From: Brucella grignonensis | GTDB taxonomy: Bacteria; Pseudomonadota; Alphaproteobacteria; Rhizobiales; Rhizobiaceae | Direction: 5' to 3' | Assembly (NCBI RefSeq): GCF_002252505.1 | Contig: NZ_NNRL01000148.1 | Location: 124,001 to 188,000 of the forward strand | Length of the DNA: 64,000 nt | Shown: one piece after another, positions 45,628-53,840 of the stretch | Layout: each line of letters begins with the position of its first letter | How positions within the stretch are numbered: the stretch's first letter is position 1 | Notes under the pieces: model-generated | The model's database searches: none | What the model saw: the letters and a program-made list of their open reading frames with translations, nothing else | What the model was told of the DNA's origin: nothing | Made by a program: the position numbers and the translations under genes

Positions 45628-46551
45628 GTGGCCGGATTTCTCATAAAACGAATTTTGCAGGCGTTATTCGTGTTGATCGCGATGACGCTGCTCGTCGCAT
45701 TTGCGATCCGCCTCACGGGCGATCCAGCGCTGATGCTGACGCAAGGGGCGGGCAGTATCACTGAAGCTGATCTTGTGCGTATCCGAGAAGGGCTTGGCCT
45801 CAATCAACCGTTCATCGTTCAGTATTGGCAGTTTCTCAAAGGGCTGTTCACGCTTGATCTCGGGCGCAGTTTTCTTGGCGGTACTCAGGTCTCCGTTCTT
45901 GTTGGAAGCGCATTGCCTGCAACGCTGATGCTGGCCTTCGCATCGCTGTTCGTTTCTATCGTGATTTCGGTGCCACTTGGCATCAAGGCGGCTGTTTCGC
46001 GTGGTAAATGGGCTGATCAGCTCATCCGTATCTGCTCACTCGTCGGTCTGTCTTTCCCGAATTTCTGGCTTGCGACGATGCTGGTGCTGTTGTTCGGCAT
46101 TTATCTGCAATGGCTGCCACCGAGCGGCATGGGCGGTGTCGCGAGCTTCGTAATGCCAGCGCTGACCATGGGCATCATTCTGACCGCAACCAATGTTCGT
46201 CTGGTGCGAACATCGATGCTCGAAACGCTGCAGTCGCAATATATTATGGTTGCCCGCGCCAAAGGCCTGAGCGAGAACAAGGTACTTTACAAGCACGCGT
46301 TGCGTAACTGCGCCATTCCACTCATCACCTATATAGGGCTTCAGTTTGGTGGACTTTTGGGTGGTATTGTTGTGGTTGAACGCGTGTTCAACTGGCCGGG
46401 TATGGGTACGCTTGCATTCGATGCGGTTGCAGGGCGCGACTACCCGGTCCTGCAGGCAACAATCGCAATTTTGTCGATGCTGATTATCGGCGTCAATCTT
46501 CTGGTGGACATCGCCTACGGCCTTGTCGATCCGCGCATTCGTACGGAGTAG
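45628..46551 (+). CDS. peptide ABC permease (DppB type)
   Basis: A 307-residue permease with six membrane segments and the DppB-type loop RTSMLETLQSQYIMVARAKG. I start it at GTG 45628, seven bases after GGAGG; the frame is open to 45601 but that part lies in the hairpin. A C-terminal VDIAYGLVDPRIR is typical of DppB. It is five bases upstream of the second permease gene. Confidence 0.9.
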   Translation: MAGFLIKRILQALFVLIAMTLLVAFAIRLTGDPALMLTQGAGSITEADLVRIREGLGLNQPFIVQYWQFLKGLFTLDLGRSFLGGTQVSVLVGSALPATLMLAFASLFVSIVISVPLGIKAAVSRGKWADQLIRICSLVGLSFPNFWLATMLVLLFGIYLQWLPPSGMGGVASFVMPALTMGIILTATNVRLVRTSMLETLQSQYIMVARAKGLSENKVLYKHALRNCAIPLITYIGLQFGGLLGGIVVVERVFNWPGMGTLAFDAVAGRDYPVLQATIAILSMLIIGVNLLVDIAYGLVDPRIRTE

Positions 46552-46556
46552 AGCAA

Positions 46557-47411
46557 ATGGCGTCCAAAACATTGAGCCTCGCGTACTCGCGCTTTGCAAG
46601 CTTGGAGTTTGTCGTTGGCTTTGCGCTGACCGGCGCAATTTGTCTTGCGGTGATTTTCTCCGGCTATCTCTTCCCAGCCGGTGCCAATAAGATTGATCTT
46701 CTGGCGCGTTTGACTCCCCCCTTCATCAATCCAGTCCATATTTTTGGCACCGATCCTCTCGGTCGTGATGTGCTTGCACGAGTGATCATCGGTGGTAAGA
46801 TTTCGCTGTTCGTTGGCTTTGTGTCCGTGATCGGCTCAGTAATCATCGGCACAATCATGGGGCTCATCGCCGGGTATTATCGCGGTTTCTGGGATATGGC
46901 GCTGATGCGCTTTGTCGATGTGCAGCTCGCAATGCCCTTCATCCTGCTTGCGATCACCTTCATGGCCATTCTTGGTGGTGGTCTGCTCAATACGATCATT
47001 CTTCTGATTGTCTCGCAATGCGTGCAATATGCACGATTGGTGCGCGGTTCCGTGCTGTCACTGCGCGAACGTGAGTTCATCCTGTCGGCGCGTGCTATCG
47101 GGGTCAAGGATTGGCGCATTATTTTCCAGCATCTCCTGCCTAACTTGCTGGGTCCTGTCATCGTTCTTATGACGCTCAATGTCGCCAACAATATCCTTCT
47201 GGAATCGAGCCTTACGTTTCTGGGCTTCGGTATTGATTCAACCATTCCAAGCTGGGGTGGAATGCTGGCCGATGGCCGCACCTATCTCCAGACTGCATGG
47301 TGGGTAAGCCTTTTCCCGGGCCTTGCCATTCTGTTCACGGTTCTTGGTCTCAATCTTCTCGGTGACTGGCTGCGTGATAGCCTTGATCCAACCGGCAGGA
47401 CATCGCGATGA
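46557..47411 (+). CDS. peptide ABC permease (DppC type)
   Basis: A 284-residue permease with FGTDPLGRDVLARVIIGG after the first membrane segment and the loop REFILSARAIGVKDWRIIF, both DppC hallmarks. The C-terminal NLLGDWLRDSLDP is the usual ending. Its stop overlaps the peptidase start by four bases (ATGA), so the peptidase is translationally coupled to the importer. Confidence 0.9.
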   Translation: MASKTLSLAYSRFASLEFVVGFALTGAICLAVIFSGYLFPAGANKIDLLARLTPPFINPVHIFGTDPLGRDVLARVIIGGKISLFVGFVSVIGSVIIGTIMGLIAGYYRGFWDMALMRFVDVQLAMPFILLAITFMAILGGGLLNTIILLIVSQCVQYARLVRGSVLSLREREFILSARAIGVKDWRIIFQHLLPNLLGPVIVLMTLNVANNILLESSLTFLGFGIDSTIPSWGGMLADGRTYLQTAWWVSLFPGLAILFTVLGLNLLGDWLRDSLDPTGRTSR

Positions 47412-49153
47412 ACGTGATTTTCGAGAAGACCTATCCGCGTTCAATCAATGTCCTGATTGAACGCTTTTCAAAGCCGGAAATGCGCGGCGCAAAACTAGAA
47501 GCTTGGTTGTTCGATGACCAGCCAAGCCGCTATGCTGCAGAAACAAGGCTTCGCGAAGCAGGCATCAATGCACATCTGCGCTCTGCCTATAAGCCGCTTC
47601 TGCATTTCTTCCTTGAAGAAGTGGAGGGTGCCGCAGTTAAAGCAGCATCAATTCGCTATCCACGCCACGACAATTGCGTAGAAAATCGCTTTTTGCTGGA
47701 AACCTATCCGCTTTCGGCGCTTCTGCCTGATGCAAAAATCAGCTTCGCCGCCTCGGGCAAGGATGATTTCTTCTATGAAGTTGATCTGACATTTGCCGAT
47801 GGCCGTACTGAAAGCCACCGGGTCTTCGCTCCCAATCGCGTGCATGAAGATTTTATCGGCGAAACGCTTGTTTCACCAACCGGCTGGTTGATTGTCGAAC
47901 ATGAAGGCCGCGTTGAAAATGCGCGCTTTGATACCGCTTATGAAAAGCTGTTTCACGATACGATTTCGACTATTGCCACCCATGACTGGGGTAAGGGCGA
48001 ACCTTATTTTGAAGAGCTGAACATTTCAGTCAGCCTGCCGATCACGGATCGACGTCTTGCCTATGATGAGGAGGCGCTGAGCCTGACGGAAGCTCTGCAC
48101 GAGGATATCTATTTCTCGCTGCTCGAAGTTTTCCAGAAAAAGTCCGGTCGTCCGGTCGGTGATCGTGGCTTGCAACCGGGTCAAATCGTACCGGAAGTCC
48201 GCTTCCGTGATGCTGAACCAACCGTGAAAGTGGAAACGCGTCCGCTGGCAACGTCAGATGCACTGACTGCCGAGCAAGTTCTGGAAAATGCGCAGGCTCC
48301 CCTTTCGGCTGACCAGATTCGCCGAGAGATTGCAAAGCTTGGCGGTTCTCCCTTTGAAGCTAAAGCCCGTTCAGGCCGCATCGTTCGCGCGACTTTTGTC
48401 AAAGGCAGCGATGCGCCAATGATGATCAGTGCCGGGCAACATGCCAATGAAACGACTGGCATCGTCGGAGCGTTGCGTGCAGCAAATCGTCTTGCAGCGC
48501 GCAAAGGGGCACATTTCACGATTTCTCCGCAGGAAAACCCGGACGGTTATGAAATCCATAAGCGTCTCTGTGTGTTGCAACCGCATCATATGCATCATGC
48601 GTCGCGCTATACGGCTTTGGGTGACGATCTGGAATATCGCAGTGGCGAGAGTCTCTTTGAGAAAGCAATCCGTGTAGAAGCGGAAGCACTCACGAATGCG
48701 AAGCTTCATGTCAATCTGCATGGTTATCCATCGCATGAATGGACGCGGCCGCTGTCGGGTTATGTGCCGCGATCCTTTGCAATGTGGACGCTGCCAAAGG
48801 GCTTTTTTCTGATCATTCGTCATCATGCGTCATGGGAAAAAGAAGCCGAACAGCTTATGGATCATGTGACCAGGCATCTCGGTGCTATTGATGGTCTGCT
48901 TGATTACAACGATGCTCAGATCAAGCTTTTCGAGCAACATGCAGGCGAAACGGGTTTCCGCATCATCAACGGCTTCCCATGTCTGGTCGGTGTGGATGAT
49001 CGCCATACGGTGCCGCTGACGCTGATTACCGAATATCCGGACGAAACCATCTATGGCGATGCCTTTGTCAAAGGCCATACGGCGCAGATGGAAACCGTGC
49101 TCTCGGCTTATGAAGCTTTGCAGCTGCTCTTTCCGAGCGAGCCGATTGCCTGA
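47408..49153 (+). CDS. M14-family zinc carboxypeptidase-like protein, importer-linked
   Basis: A 581-residue protein with a long N-terminal part (about 1-320) of no recognised domain and a C-terminal M14-like peptidase domain. The zinc motif HxxE is GQHANETTG (about 338-346). NPDGYEIHK (about 378) matches the substrate-carboxylate segment, and the third zinc ligand is probably in LHVNLHGYPSHEW. No signal peptide is visible, so it is likely cytoplasmic and acts on imported peptides. It is coupled to the permease gene. Its stop abuts that of the convergent siderophore ATPase gene. Confidence 0.8.
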   Translation: MNVIFEKTYPRSINVLIERFSKPEMRGAKLEAWLFDDQPSRYAAETRLREAGINAHLRSAYKPLLHFFLEEVEGAAVKAASIRYPRHDNCVENRFLLETYPLSALLPDAKISFAASGKDDFFYEVDLTFADGRTESHRVFAPNRVHEDFIGETLVSPTGWLIVEHEGRVENARFDTAYEKLFHDTISTIATHDWGKGEPYFEELNISVSLPITDRRLAYDEEALSLTEALHEDIYFSLLEVFQKKSGRPVGDRGLQPGQIVPEVRFRDAEPTVKVETRPLATSDALTAEQVLENAQAPLSADQIRREIAKLGGSPFEAKARSGRIVRATFVKGSDAPMMISAGQHANETTGIVGALRAANRLAARKGAHFTISPQENPDGYEIHKRLCVLQPHHMHHASRYTALGDDLEYRSGESLFEKAIRVEAEALTNAKLHVNLHGYPSHEWTRPLSGYVPRSFAMWTLPKGFFLIIRHHASWEKEAEQLMDHVTRHLGAIDGLLDYNDAQIKLFEQHAGETGFRIINGFPCLVGVDDRHTVPLTLITEYPDETIYGDAFVKGHTAQMETVLSAYEALQLLFPSEPIA

Positions 49154-49912
49154 TCAGAGATAGTAAATGCCAATGCGATTGCCGCCGATCATTTCGACGG
49201 CAATCTCCATCTCGTAAATATCGCGCAGAATATCCGGCTGAATGAGTTTTTCCGGTGATCCCTGATGCACGACCTTGCCCTTACGCATGGCAACAATATG
49301 GTCGGAATAGCAGGACGCGAAATTGATGTCGTGCAGCACCAGAACGATAGTCTTGCCCAGTTCATCGGCCGCGCGCCGCAACAGCTTCATCATTGAAGCT
49401 GAATGCTTCATATCAAGATTGTTAAGCGGCTCATCCAGCAGGACGTAATCGGTATTTTGGCAGAGAACCATTGCCACAAAAGCGCGTTGGCGCTGCCCGC
49501 CTGATAGTTCGTCGAGAAAACGGGAGCCAAGGTCTTCAAGGCCGAGATATCCGATTGCCTGATCGACATGGTTGAGGTCTTCGCGTGTTGGCCGTCCCTT
49601 GGAGTGTGGATAGCGTCCGAAAGTCACGAGATCGCGTACGGTAAGGCGGGAATTGATCGCGTTTTCTTGCCTTAAGATCGAAAGGCGCTTTGCCAGCACG
49701 TCGCCCGGTGTGGTTGAAACGTCGAGTCCGTCTACGGTCACACGGCCCGTGTCCATTGGGAGCAGACGACTGACCATCGAAAGCAAAGTCGATTTTCCAG
49801 CGCCATTAGGCCCGATGATCGATGTAATCCCGCGTGCGGGCAACTGCAGTGTTACGTCATCGACGACGATTGCATCGCTGTAGGATTTGCTGACTTGGCT
49901 TATTTCAATCAA
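49154..49912 (-). CDS. ferric-siderophore ABC ATPase (FatE/YclP-like)
   Basis: A 252-residue FepC-family ATPase. Walker A is GPNGAGKST, the signature is LSGGQRQR, Walker B is YVLLDEPLNNLDM and the switch is VLHDINFA. It is the last gene of the minus-strand siderophore operon and overlaps the upstream permease by four bases. The closest pattern is the anguibactin/petrobactin-type uptake ATPases. Confidence 0.9.
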   Translation of the reverse strand: MIEISQVSKSYSDAIVVDDVTLQLPARGITSIIGPNGAGKSTLLSMVSRLLPMDTGRVTVDGLDVSTTPGDVLAKRLSILRQENAINSRLTVRDLVTFGRYPHSKGRPTREDLNHVDQAIGYLGLEDLGSRFLDELSGGQRQRAFVAMVLCQNTDYVLLDEPLNNLDMKHSASMMKLLRRAADELGKTIVLVLHDINFASCYSDHIVAMRKGKVVHQGSPEKLIQPDILRDIYEMEIAVEMIGGNRIGIYYL

Positions 49913-50862
49913 CGTGCGGTTCCCCTGACGAGAAGGATGATAAAGACGAGCCCACCCAGAAACTCGATGATGACACTAAGCGCGGTATTGAACGAGAAGA
50001 CGCGCTCAAGAATGGTTTGACCGCCGACAATGCACAGGATTGCCAGCAAAACGGCGATGGGCAACACCACGCGGTGCTTTGATGTACCTGCAATCATGTA
50101 AGCAAGATTGGCAACCAACAGGCCGAAAAAGGTTATCGGTCCGACAAGGGCAGTTGAAACCGAAACCAGGATTGTGACGATCAGCAGAATACGATGCACA
50201 ACACGACTATGATCAACACCAAGATTGATTGCGGGCTCGCGGCCGAGAGATAAAACGTCGAAGACATTGAGGAAACGCAGACCGTAAAGCGTGACAGCCG
50301 CCACGATGATTGCCGCAAGCAGCAGAATGTCTGCGTTAACGCTGTTGAAGCTCGCAAAGAAACGGTCCTGAAGTATCGCAAATTCGTTGGGGTCGATCAT
50401 GCGCTGCATGAGGTTCGACAGACTTCGGAAAAAGACACCAAACACAATGCCGACGAGCATAACCAGATGCAGGCTACGAGCAGCACCCGAAAACAGCCAC
50501 GCATAAAGCGTGCTGGCAAAAACCACCATGATGGCGGTTTCTGCAAAGAAACGGGCGTTGGGGCCGATCCCGTTCACATGGATAGCGCCAACCGCGAAAA
50601 CCGCAAGTGTCTGGATCAGAATATAAAGCGCATCAAACCCCATGATTGAAGGTGTGAGAATGCGATTGTTGGTGACGGTCTGAAACAGCACCGTTGAGAC
50701 CGCGATCGAATAGGCAACCAGCACCATGGCTGCAAGCTTGGTGCCGCGGAAGGTGAGAATGAAAGACCAGCTGCCTTTTGCACCCAACGTCATGAAGGCT
50801 GCGCAGGAAACAATGACGAGGATTGCGAGAAGCGTGATGATGAAGCCGGGACGTTTAAGCAA
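49909..50862 (-). CDS. ferric-siderophore ABC permease (FatC/YclO-like)
   Basis: A FecCD-family permease of about 317 residues with roughly nine hydrophobic segments, FNVFDVLSLGREPAINLGVDH and VGPITFFGLLVANLAYMIAG. The likely start is TTG 50862 (LLKRPGF), which overlaps the previous gene by eight bases. An in-frame codon at 50910 would put 16 additional residues inside the neighbouring gene. Confidence 0.88.
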   Translation of the reverse strand: MLKRPGFIITLLAILVIVSCAAFMTLGAKGSWSFILTFRGTKLAAMVLVAYSIAVSTVLFQTVTNNRILTPSIMGFDALYILIQTLAVFAVGAIHVNGIGPNARFFAETAIMVVFASTLYAWLFSGAARSLHLVMLVGIVFGVFFRSLSNLMQRMIDPNEFAILQDRFFASFNSVNADILLLAAIIVAAVTLYGLRFLNVFDVLSLGREPAINLGVDHSRVVHRILLIVTILVSVSTALVGPITFFGLLVANLAYMIAGTSKHRVVLPIAVLLAILCIVGGQTILERVFSFNTALSVIIEFLGGLVFIILLVRGTAR

Positions 50863-51832
50863 GGCGTGATCCCCGGCGCAAAAGCAGATAGAGGAAGATC
50901 GCACTGCCAACGACGCCCATCATCGTACCGATAGGGATTTCATAGGGAAAGCGGATCAGACGCCCGACAATATCGCAGGCGAGCACAAGGCCTGCGCCCA
51001 ATACAGCCACCCATGGCACGGCGCGGCGCATATTATCGCCAATGAACATGCTGACCACATTGGGCACGATAAGACCCAGAAACGGGATCATGCCAACCGT
51101 CACAACCACGCTGGCGCTGACCATGGAAACAATCACAAGCCCGAGCGTTACGACGCGGCGATAGTTGAGGCCGAGATTGGTGGTGAAATCTTCGCCCATA
51201 CCAGCAACTGTGAAACGATCCGCTGCGATATAGGCAATGACAGTGAGGAAGAAGGAAAGCCACAGCAATTCATAGCGTCCACGTAGAACACCGGAGAAGT
51301 CGCCGGTGGTCCATGAATTAAGTGCTTGCAACAGATCATAACGATAGGCGATGAAGGTGGTCACAGCGCTGATCACGCCGCCCAACATGATGCCGACGAG
51401 CGGCACCACGAGAACTGAACGAAGCGGAATACTGTGTAAGATTCTTAGAAAAAGGGCAGTGCCTACAAGAGCGGTGATGGACGCCACCAGCATCTTACCG
51501 AAAACCGGTGTGTCAGGTGCAAATAGAATAACCAGCAGAATACCGAGGCTTGCTGATTCAACCGTTCCGGCTGTTGAGGGTTCGACAAATCGATTGCGGG
51601 TGAGCATCTGCATGATCATGCCAGCCACAGCCATCGACATGCCGGCTAGAATGATCGCGAGCGTGCGCGGTATGCGGCTGATCAACAGAACTTCTGCTGC
51701 GCGATCAGTGCTATTTGCACCAAACAGTGTGCTGAGCGATACATCGCTGACGCCGATAAACAGGCTGATAAAAGCCAGTATGACGACAACAATTATAGCT
51801 GCGGCGAGTGCCTTCACGCTCAATTCCTGCAT
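50855..51832 (-). CDS. ferric-siderophore ABC permease (FatD/YclN-like)
   Basis: A 325-residue FecCD-family permease. GMSMAVAGMIMQMLTRNRFVEPSTAG is the family segment after the second membrane helix, MLGGVISAVTTFIAYRYDLLQ and WTTGDFSGV are mid-protein signatures, and PFLGLIVPNVVSMFIGDNMRR is the ATPase-contact loop. It is the first permease gene after the binding-protein gene. Confidence 0.9.
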   Translation of the reverse strand: MQELSVKALAAAIIVVVILAFISLFIGVSDVSLSTLFGANSTDRAAEVLLISRIPRTLAIILAGMSMAVAGMIMQMLTRNRFVEPSTAGTVESASLGILLVILFAPDTPVFGKMLVASITALVGTALFLRILHSIPLRSVLVVPLVGIMLGGVISAVTTFIAYRYDLLQALNSWTTGDFSGVLRGRYELLWLSFFLTVIAYIAADRFTVAGMGEDFTTNLGLNYRRVVTLGLVIVSMVSASVVVTVGMIPFLGLIVPNVVSMFIGDNMRRAVPWVAVLGAGLVLACDIVGRLIRFPYEIPIGTMMGVVGSAIFLYLLLRRGSRLA

Positions 51833-51841
51833 TCATGCCTT

Positions 51842-51865
51842 GTCAGTCGGGCTGCCCCGACTGAC
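51842..51865 (-). other. intercistronic hairpin after the siderophore-binding-protein gene
   Basis: GTCAGTCGGG and CCCGACTGAC form a perfect 10-bp stem with a four-base loop and no T-run. It occupies most of the 47-bp gap between the binding-protein and permease genes. Confidence 0.75.
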
Positions 51866-51879
51866 TTGGTCAAACATTC

Positions 51880-52809
51880 TTATTTTGCTTTGTCAAAAGC
51901 CGCTGAAAGCTGTTGGATCGTGTTGTGGAGAGCGCCCAGGCCACCGCCGACCAGATACCAGTTCTGTCCGTTGAGATAGACGACCTGATCGTTCTTCCAG
52001 GCATTTGTCTGACGCACGAGTTCATTGTCGAGCAACTGCTTGGCGGATGTGCCTTCACGACCAATGGCTGCATCGCGGTCGAGCACAAAAAGCCAGTCCG
52101 GATTGGTCTCAAGAATGAATTCCGAGCTGATTGGCTGACCATGATTGCCAACGGAAAGGTCAGGGGCAGCCGGTTCAACACCAAAGCTGTCATGAAGAAC
52201 GCCGAAACGGGAACCCGGACCATAGGCGCTGATCTTACCACCAGACGTCAGGATCATCAGGCCTTTGCCTTTGCCCTTGGCCTTTTCTTTCAGCGCTGCG
52301 AGTTCGCTGTTGAGCTTTTCAACTTCTGCCTTGGCTTCCGTTTCCTTGCCGAAAATCTGCCCAAGCTTTTCGATATTGGCTTCGGTGCCGGAAATGAATT
52401 CCTTGGCAGGAACGGTAAGATCGATTGTCGGGGCAATTTTCGCGAGTTCACCATATTTTGCAGCCGAGCGACCGCCTACGATGACGAGGTCGGGTTCCGC
52501 TGCATTGACGGCTTCGTAATCTGGCTCAAAAAGCGTGCCTACTTTGGTGTAATCAGCACCGTCATATTTCTTGAGATATTCAGGGAATGCGATGCTACCG
52601 GGAACGCCGATGATCTTCACACCAAGACGGTCAAGATTGTCGAGCGTCGCAAAATCAAACACAACGACTTTCTGAGGATTGGTCGCAACCGTCGTTTCAC
52701 CTTGCGCATGTTTGACCGCCACATCAGCAGCGTTAGCGCCAGAGGTGAGGGCAGTAGCAACAAGTGCCGCGCCGCATAGACGGGAAAAGTGTTGGCTGAA
52801 TTTCAGCAT
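51880..52809 (-). CDS. ferric-siderophore-binding periplasmic protein (FatB/CeuE-like)
   Basis: An SBP of 309 residues with a signal peptide (LCGAALVATALTSGANA). The mature segments TTVATNPQKVVVFDFATLDNL and VGTLFEPDYEAVNAAEPDLVI, with GGRSAAKY, match the FatB/CeuE/YclQ type that binds catecholate siderophores or their fragments. I start it at ATG 52809, nine bases after AAAGGA. Confidence 0.9.
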   Translation of the reverse strand: MLKFSQHFSRLCGAALVATALTSGANAADVAVKHAQGETTVATNPQKVVVFDFATLDNLDRLGVKIIGVPGSIAFPEYLKKYDGADYTKVGTLFEPDYEAVNAAEPDLVIVGGRSAAKYGELAKIAPTIDLTVPAKEFISGTEANIEKLGQIFGKETEAKAEVEKLNSELAALKEKAKGKGKGLMILTSGGKISAYGPGSRFGVLHDSFGVEPAAPDLSVGNHGQPISSEFILETNPDWLFVLDRDAAIGREGTSAKQLLDNELVRQTNAWKNDQVVYLNGQNWYLVGGGLGALHNTIQQLSAAFDKAK

Positions 52810-52882
52810 GACGTTCAATCCTTTCGTCAATCTTGTGCTTTATAGTCCAGTTTTCTTCCAGTCAAAGCCGGAAAACCGTAAT

Positions 52883-53791
52883 TCAGTGGCTTTGTGCGTT
52901 TGGTATCTGATCGAGCAGGATGAATTTCAGGCTGTCTTCGACCGTGAGCGGGATCATTGAACCGTGGCTCTCATTTTCGAAGCGACGATAGGCGACCTCA
53001 AAGCCCGGCAGTTGTTTCAACTCGGTTTGAATATCTGCGCCTGTCGGACCACCGCGCAGCTTCTTCAAGCGCTCAGTATCTTCCTGTGACTGGCCCGGAC
53101 GTTCGCCGCGTCTACCGGAGGATTCGATCAAAAGCCGCATCGGTTTCGGATTGGCTTTGAAGCCTTCCACAAACTGATCCTTATCGGCAAGAATGGAGCG
53201 CCCGTTCCACCAGATCGATGGGTCGGCGGCGGCGTAAGTCTGAAATGAATCCGAGTGATTGAAGAGCGCGTAAAGCGTGAAAAGACCGCCAAGCGAGTGG
53301 CCGAACAGAGCCTGCTTGTTCTTGTCGATAGCAAAACGTTTTTCGATTTCAGCTTTAACCTGATGATCAATAAAATCGAAGAAAGCGTCACGACCGCCAG
53401 TTTTCGGGATATTGGTCTGAACAGGGATCAAATCATCTGGTGTGGGCGGCGTGAGATCGAAATAGCGCAGGCGAACAATCTCGTCCTTGTCATCAGTCGG
53501 ATAGCCGATACCGACAAAAACAGCGTTTAGTTTCGGATTTTCCTCCATTAACTTGGCAGCAATTGGAAGCATACGATTGCCATCCGTCATATAGACGACC
53601 GGAAAACCCTCGGAAGGTGCCTTTTCAGCGGGTACAGCAACAAAAATTCGATAGTCGACGCCATTTGCTTGCATGCCGAAGGCGCTGACCTGTGGCTTTC
53701 CAGCATGTGCAGAGGCGTTCACGAGAATGCTTCCGAACATGAGGCAAACCTTCAAAAATACGTTCTTTGTCTTGCTCACAAGAGCATCCAT
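52883..53791 (-). CDS. periplasmic siderophore esterase (IroE-like)
   Basis: An alpha/beta-hydrolase of 302 residues with an N-terminal signal or anchor (VCLMFGSILVNASAHA). The nucleophile elbow is FGHSLGGLF (about 165-173), and the catalytic His is in NESHGSMIP (about 277). VYMTDGNRML and AADPSIWWNG are typical of IroE/Fes-type esterases that cleave tri-catechol siderophores. It lies between the TonB receptor and binding-protein genes, so it likely trims ferric catecholates in the periplasm before uptake. Confidence 0.85.
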   Translation of the reverse strand: MDALVSKTKNVFLKVCLMFGSILVNASAHAGKPQVSAFGMQANGVDYRIFVAVPAEKAPSEGFPVVYMTDGNRMLPIAAKLMEENPKLNAVFVGIGYPTDDKDEIVRLRYFDLTPPTPDDLIPVQTNIPKTGGRDAFFDFIDHQVKAEIEKRFAIDKNKQALFGHSLGGLFTLYALFNHSDSFQTYAAADPSIWWNGRSILADKDQFVEGFKANPKPMRLLIESSGRRGERPGQSQEDTERLKKLRGGPTGADIQTELKQLPGFEVAYRRFENESHGSMIPLTVEDSLKFILLDQIPNAQSH

Positions 53792-53802
53792 TCCATAAAG
53801 AA

Positions 53803-53832
53803 ATGACGCCAGCCAAGAGCAGCTGGCGTCAT
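53803..53832. other. hairpin between TonB receptor and esterase genes
   Basis: ATGACGCCAGC and GCTGGCGTCAT form a perfect 11-bp stem with an eight-base loop. It lies nine bases after the receptor stop. No T-run is present, so partial termination or mRNA protection is more likely than full termination. Confidence 0.65.
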
Positions 53833-53840
53833 AAAGTGTG

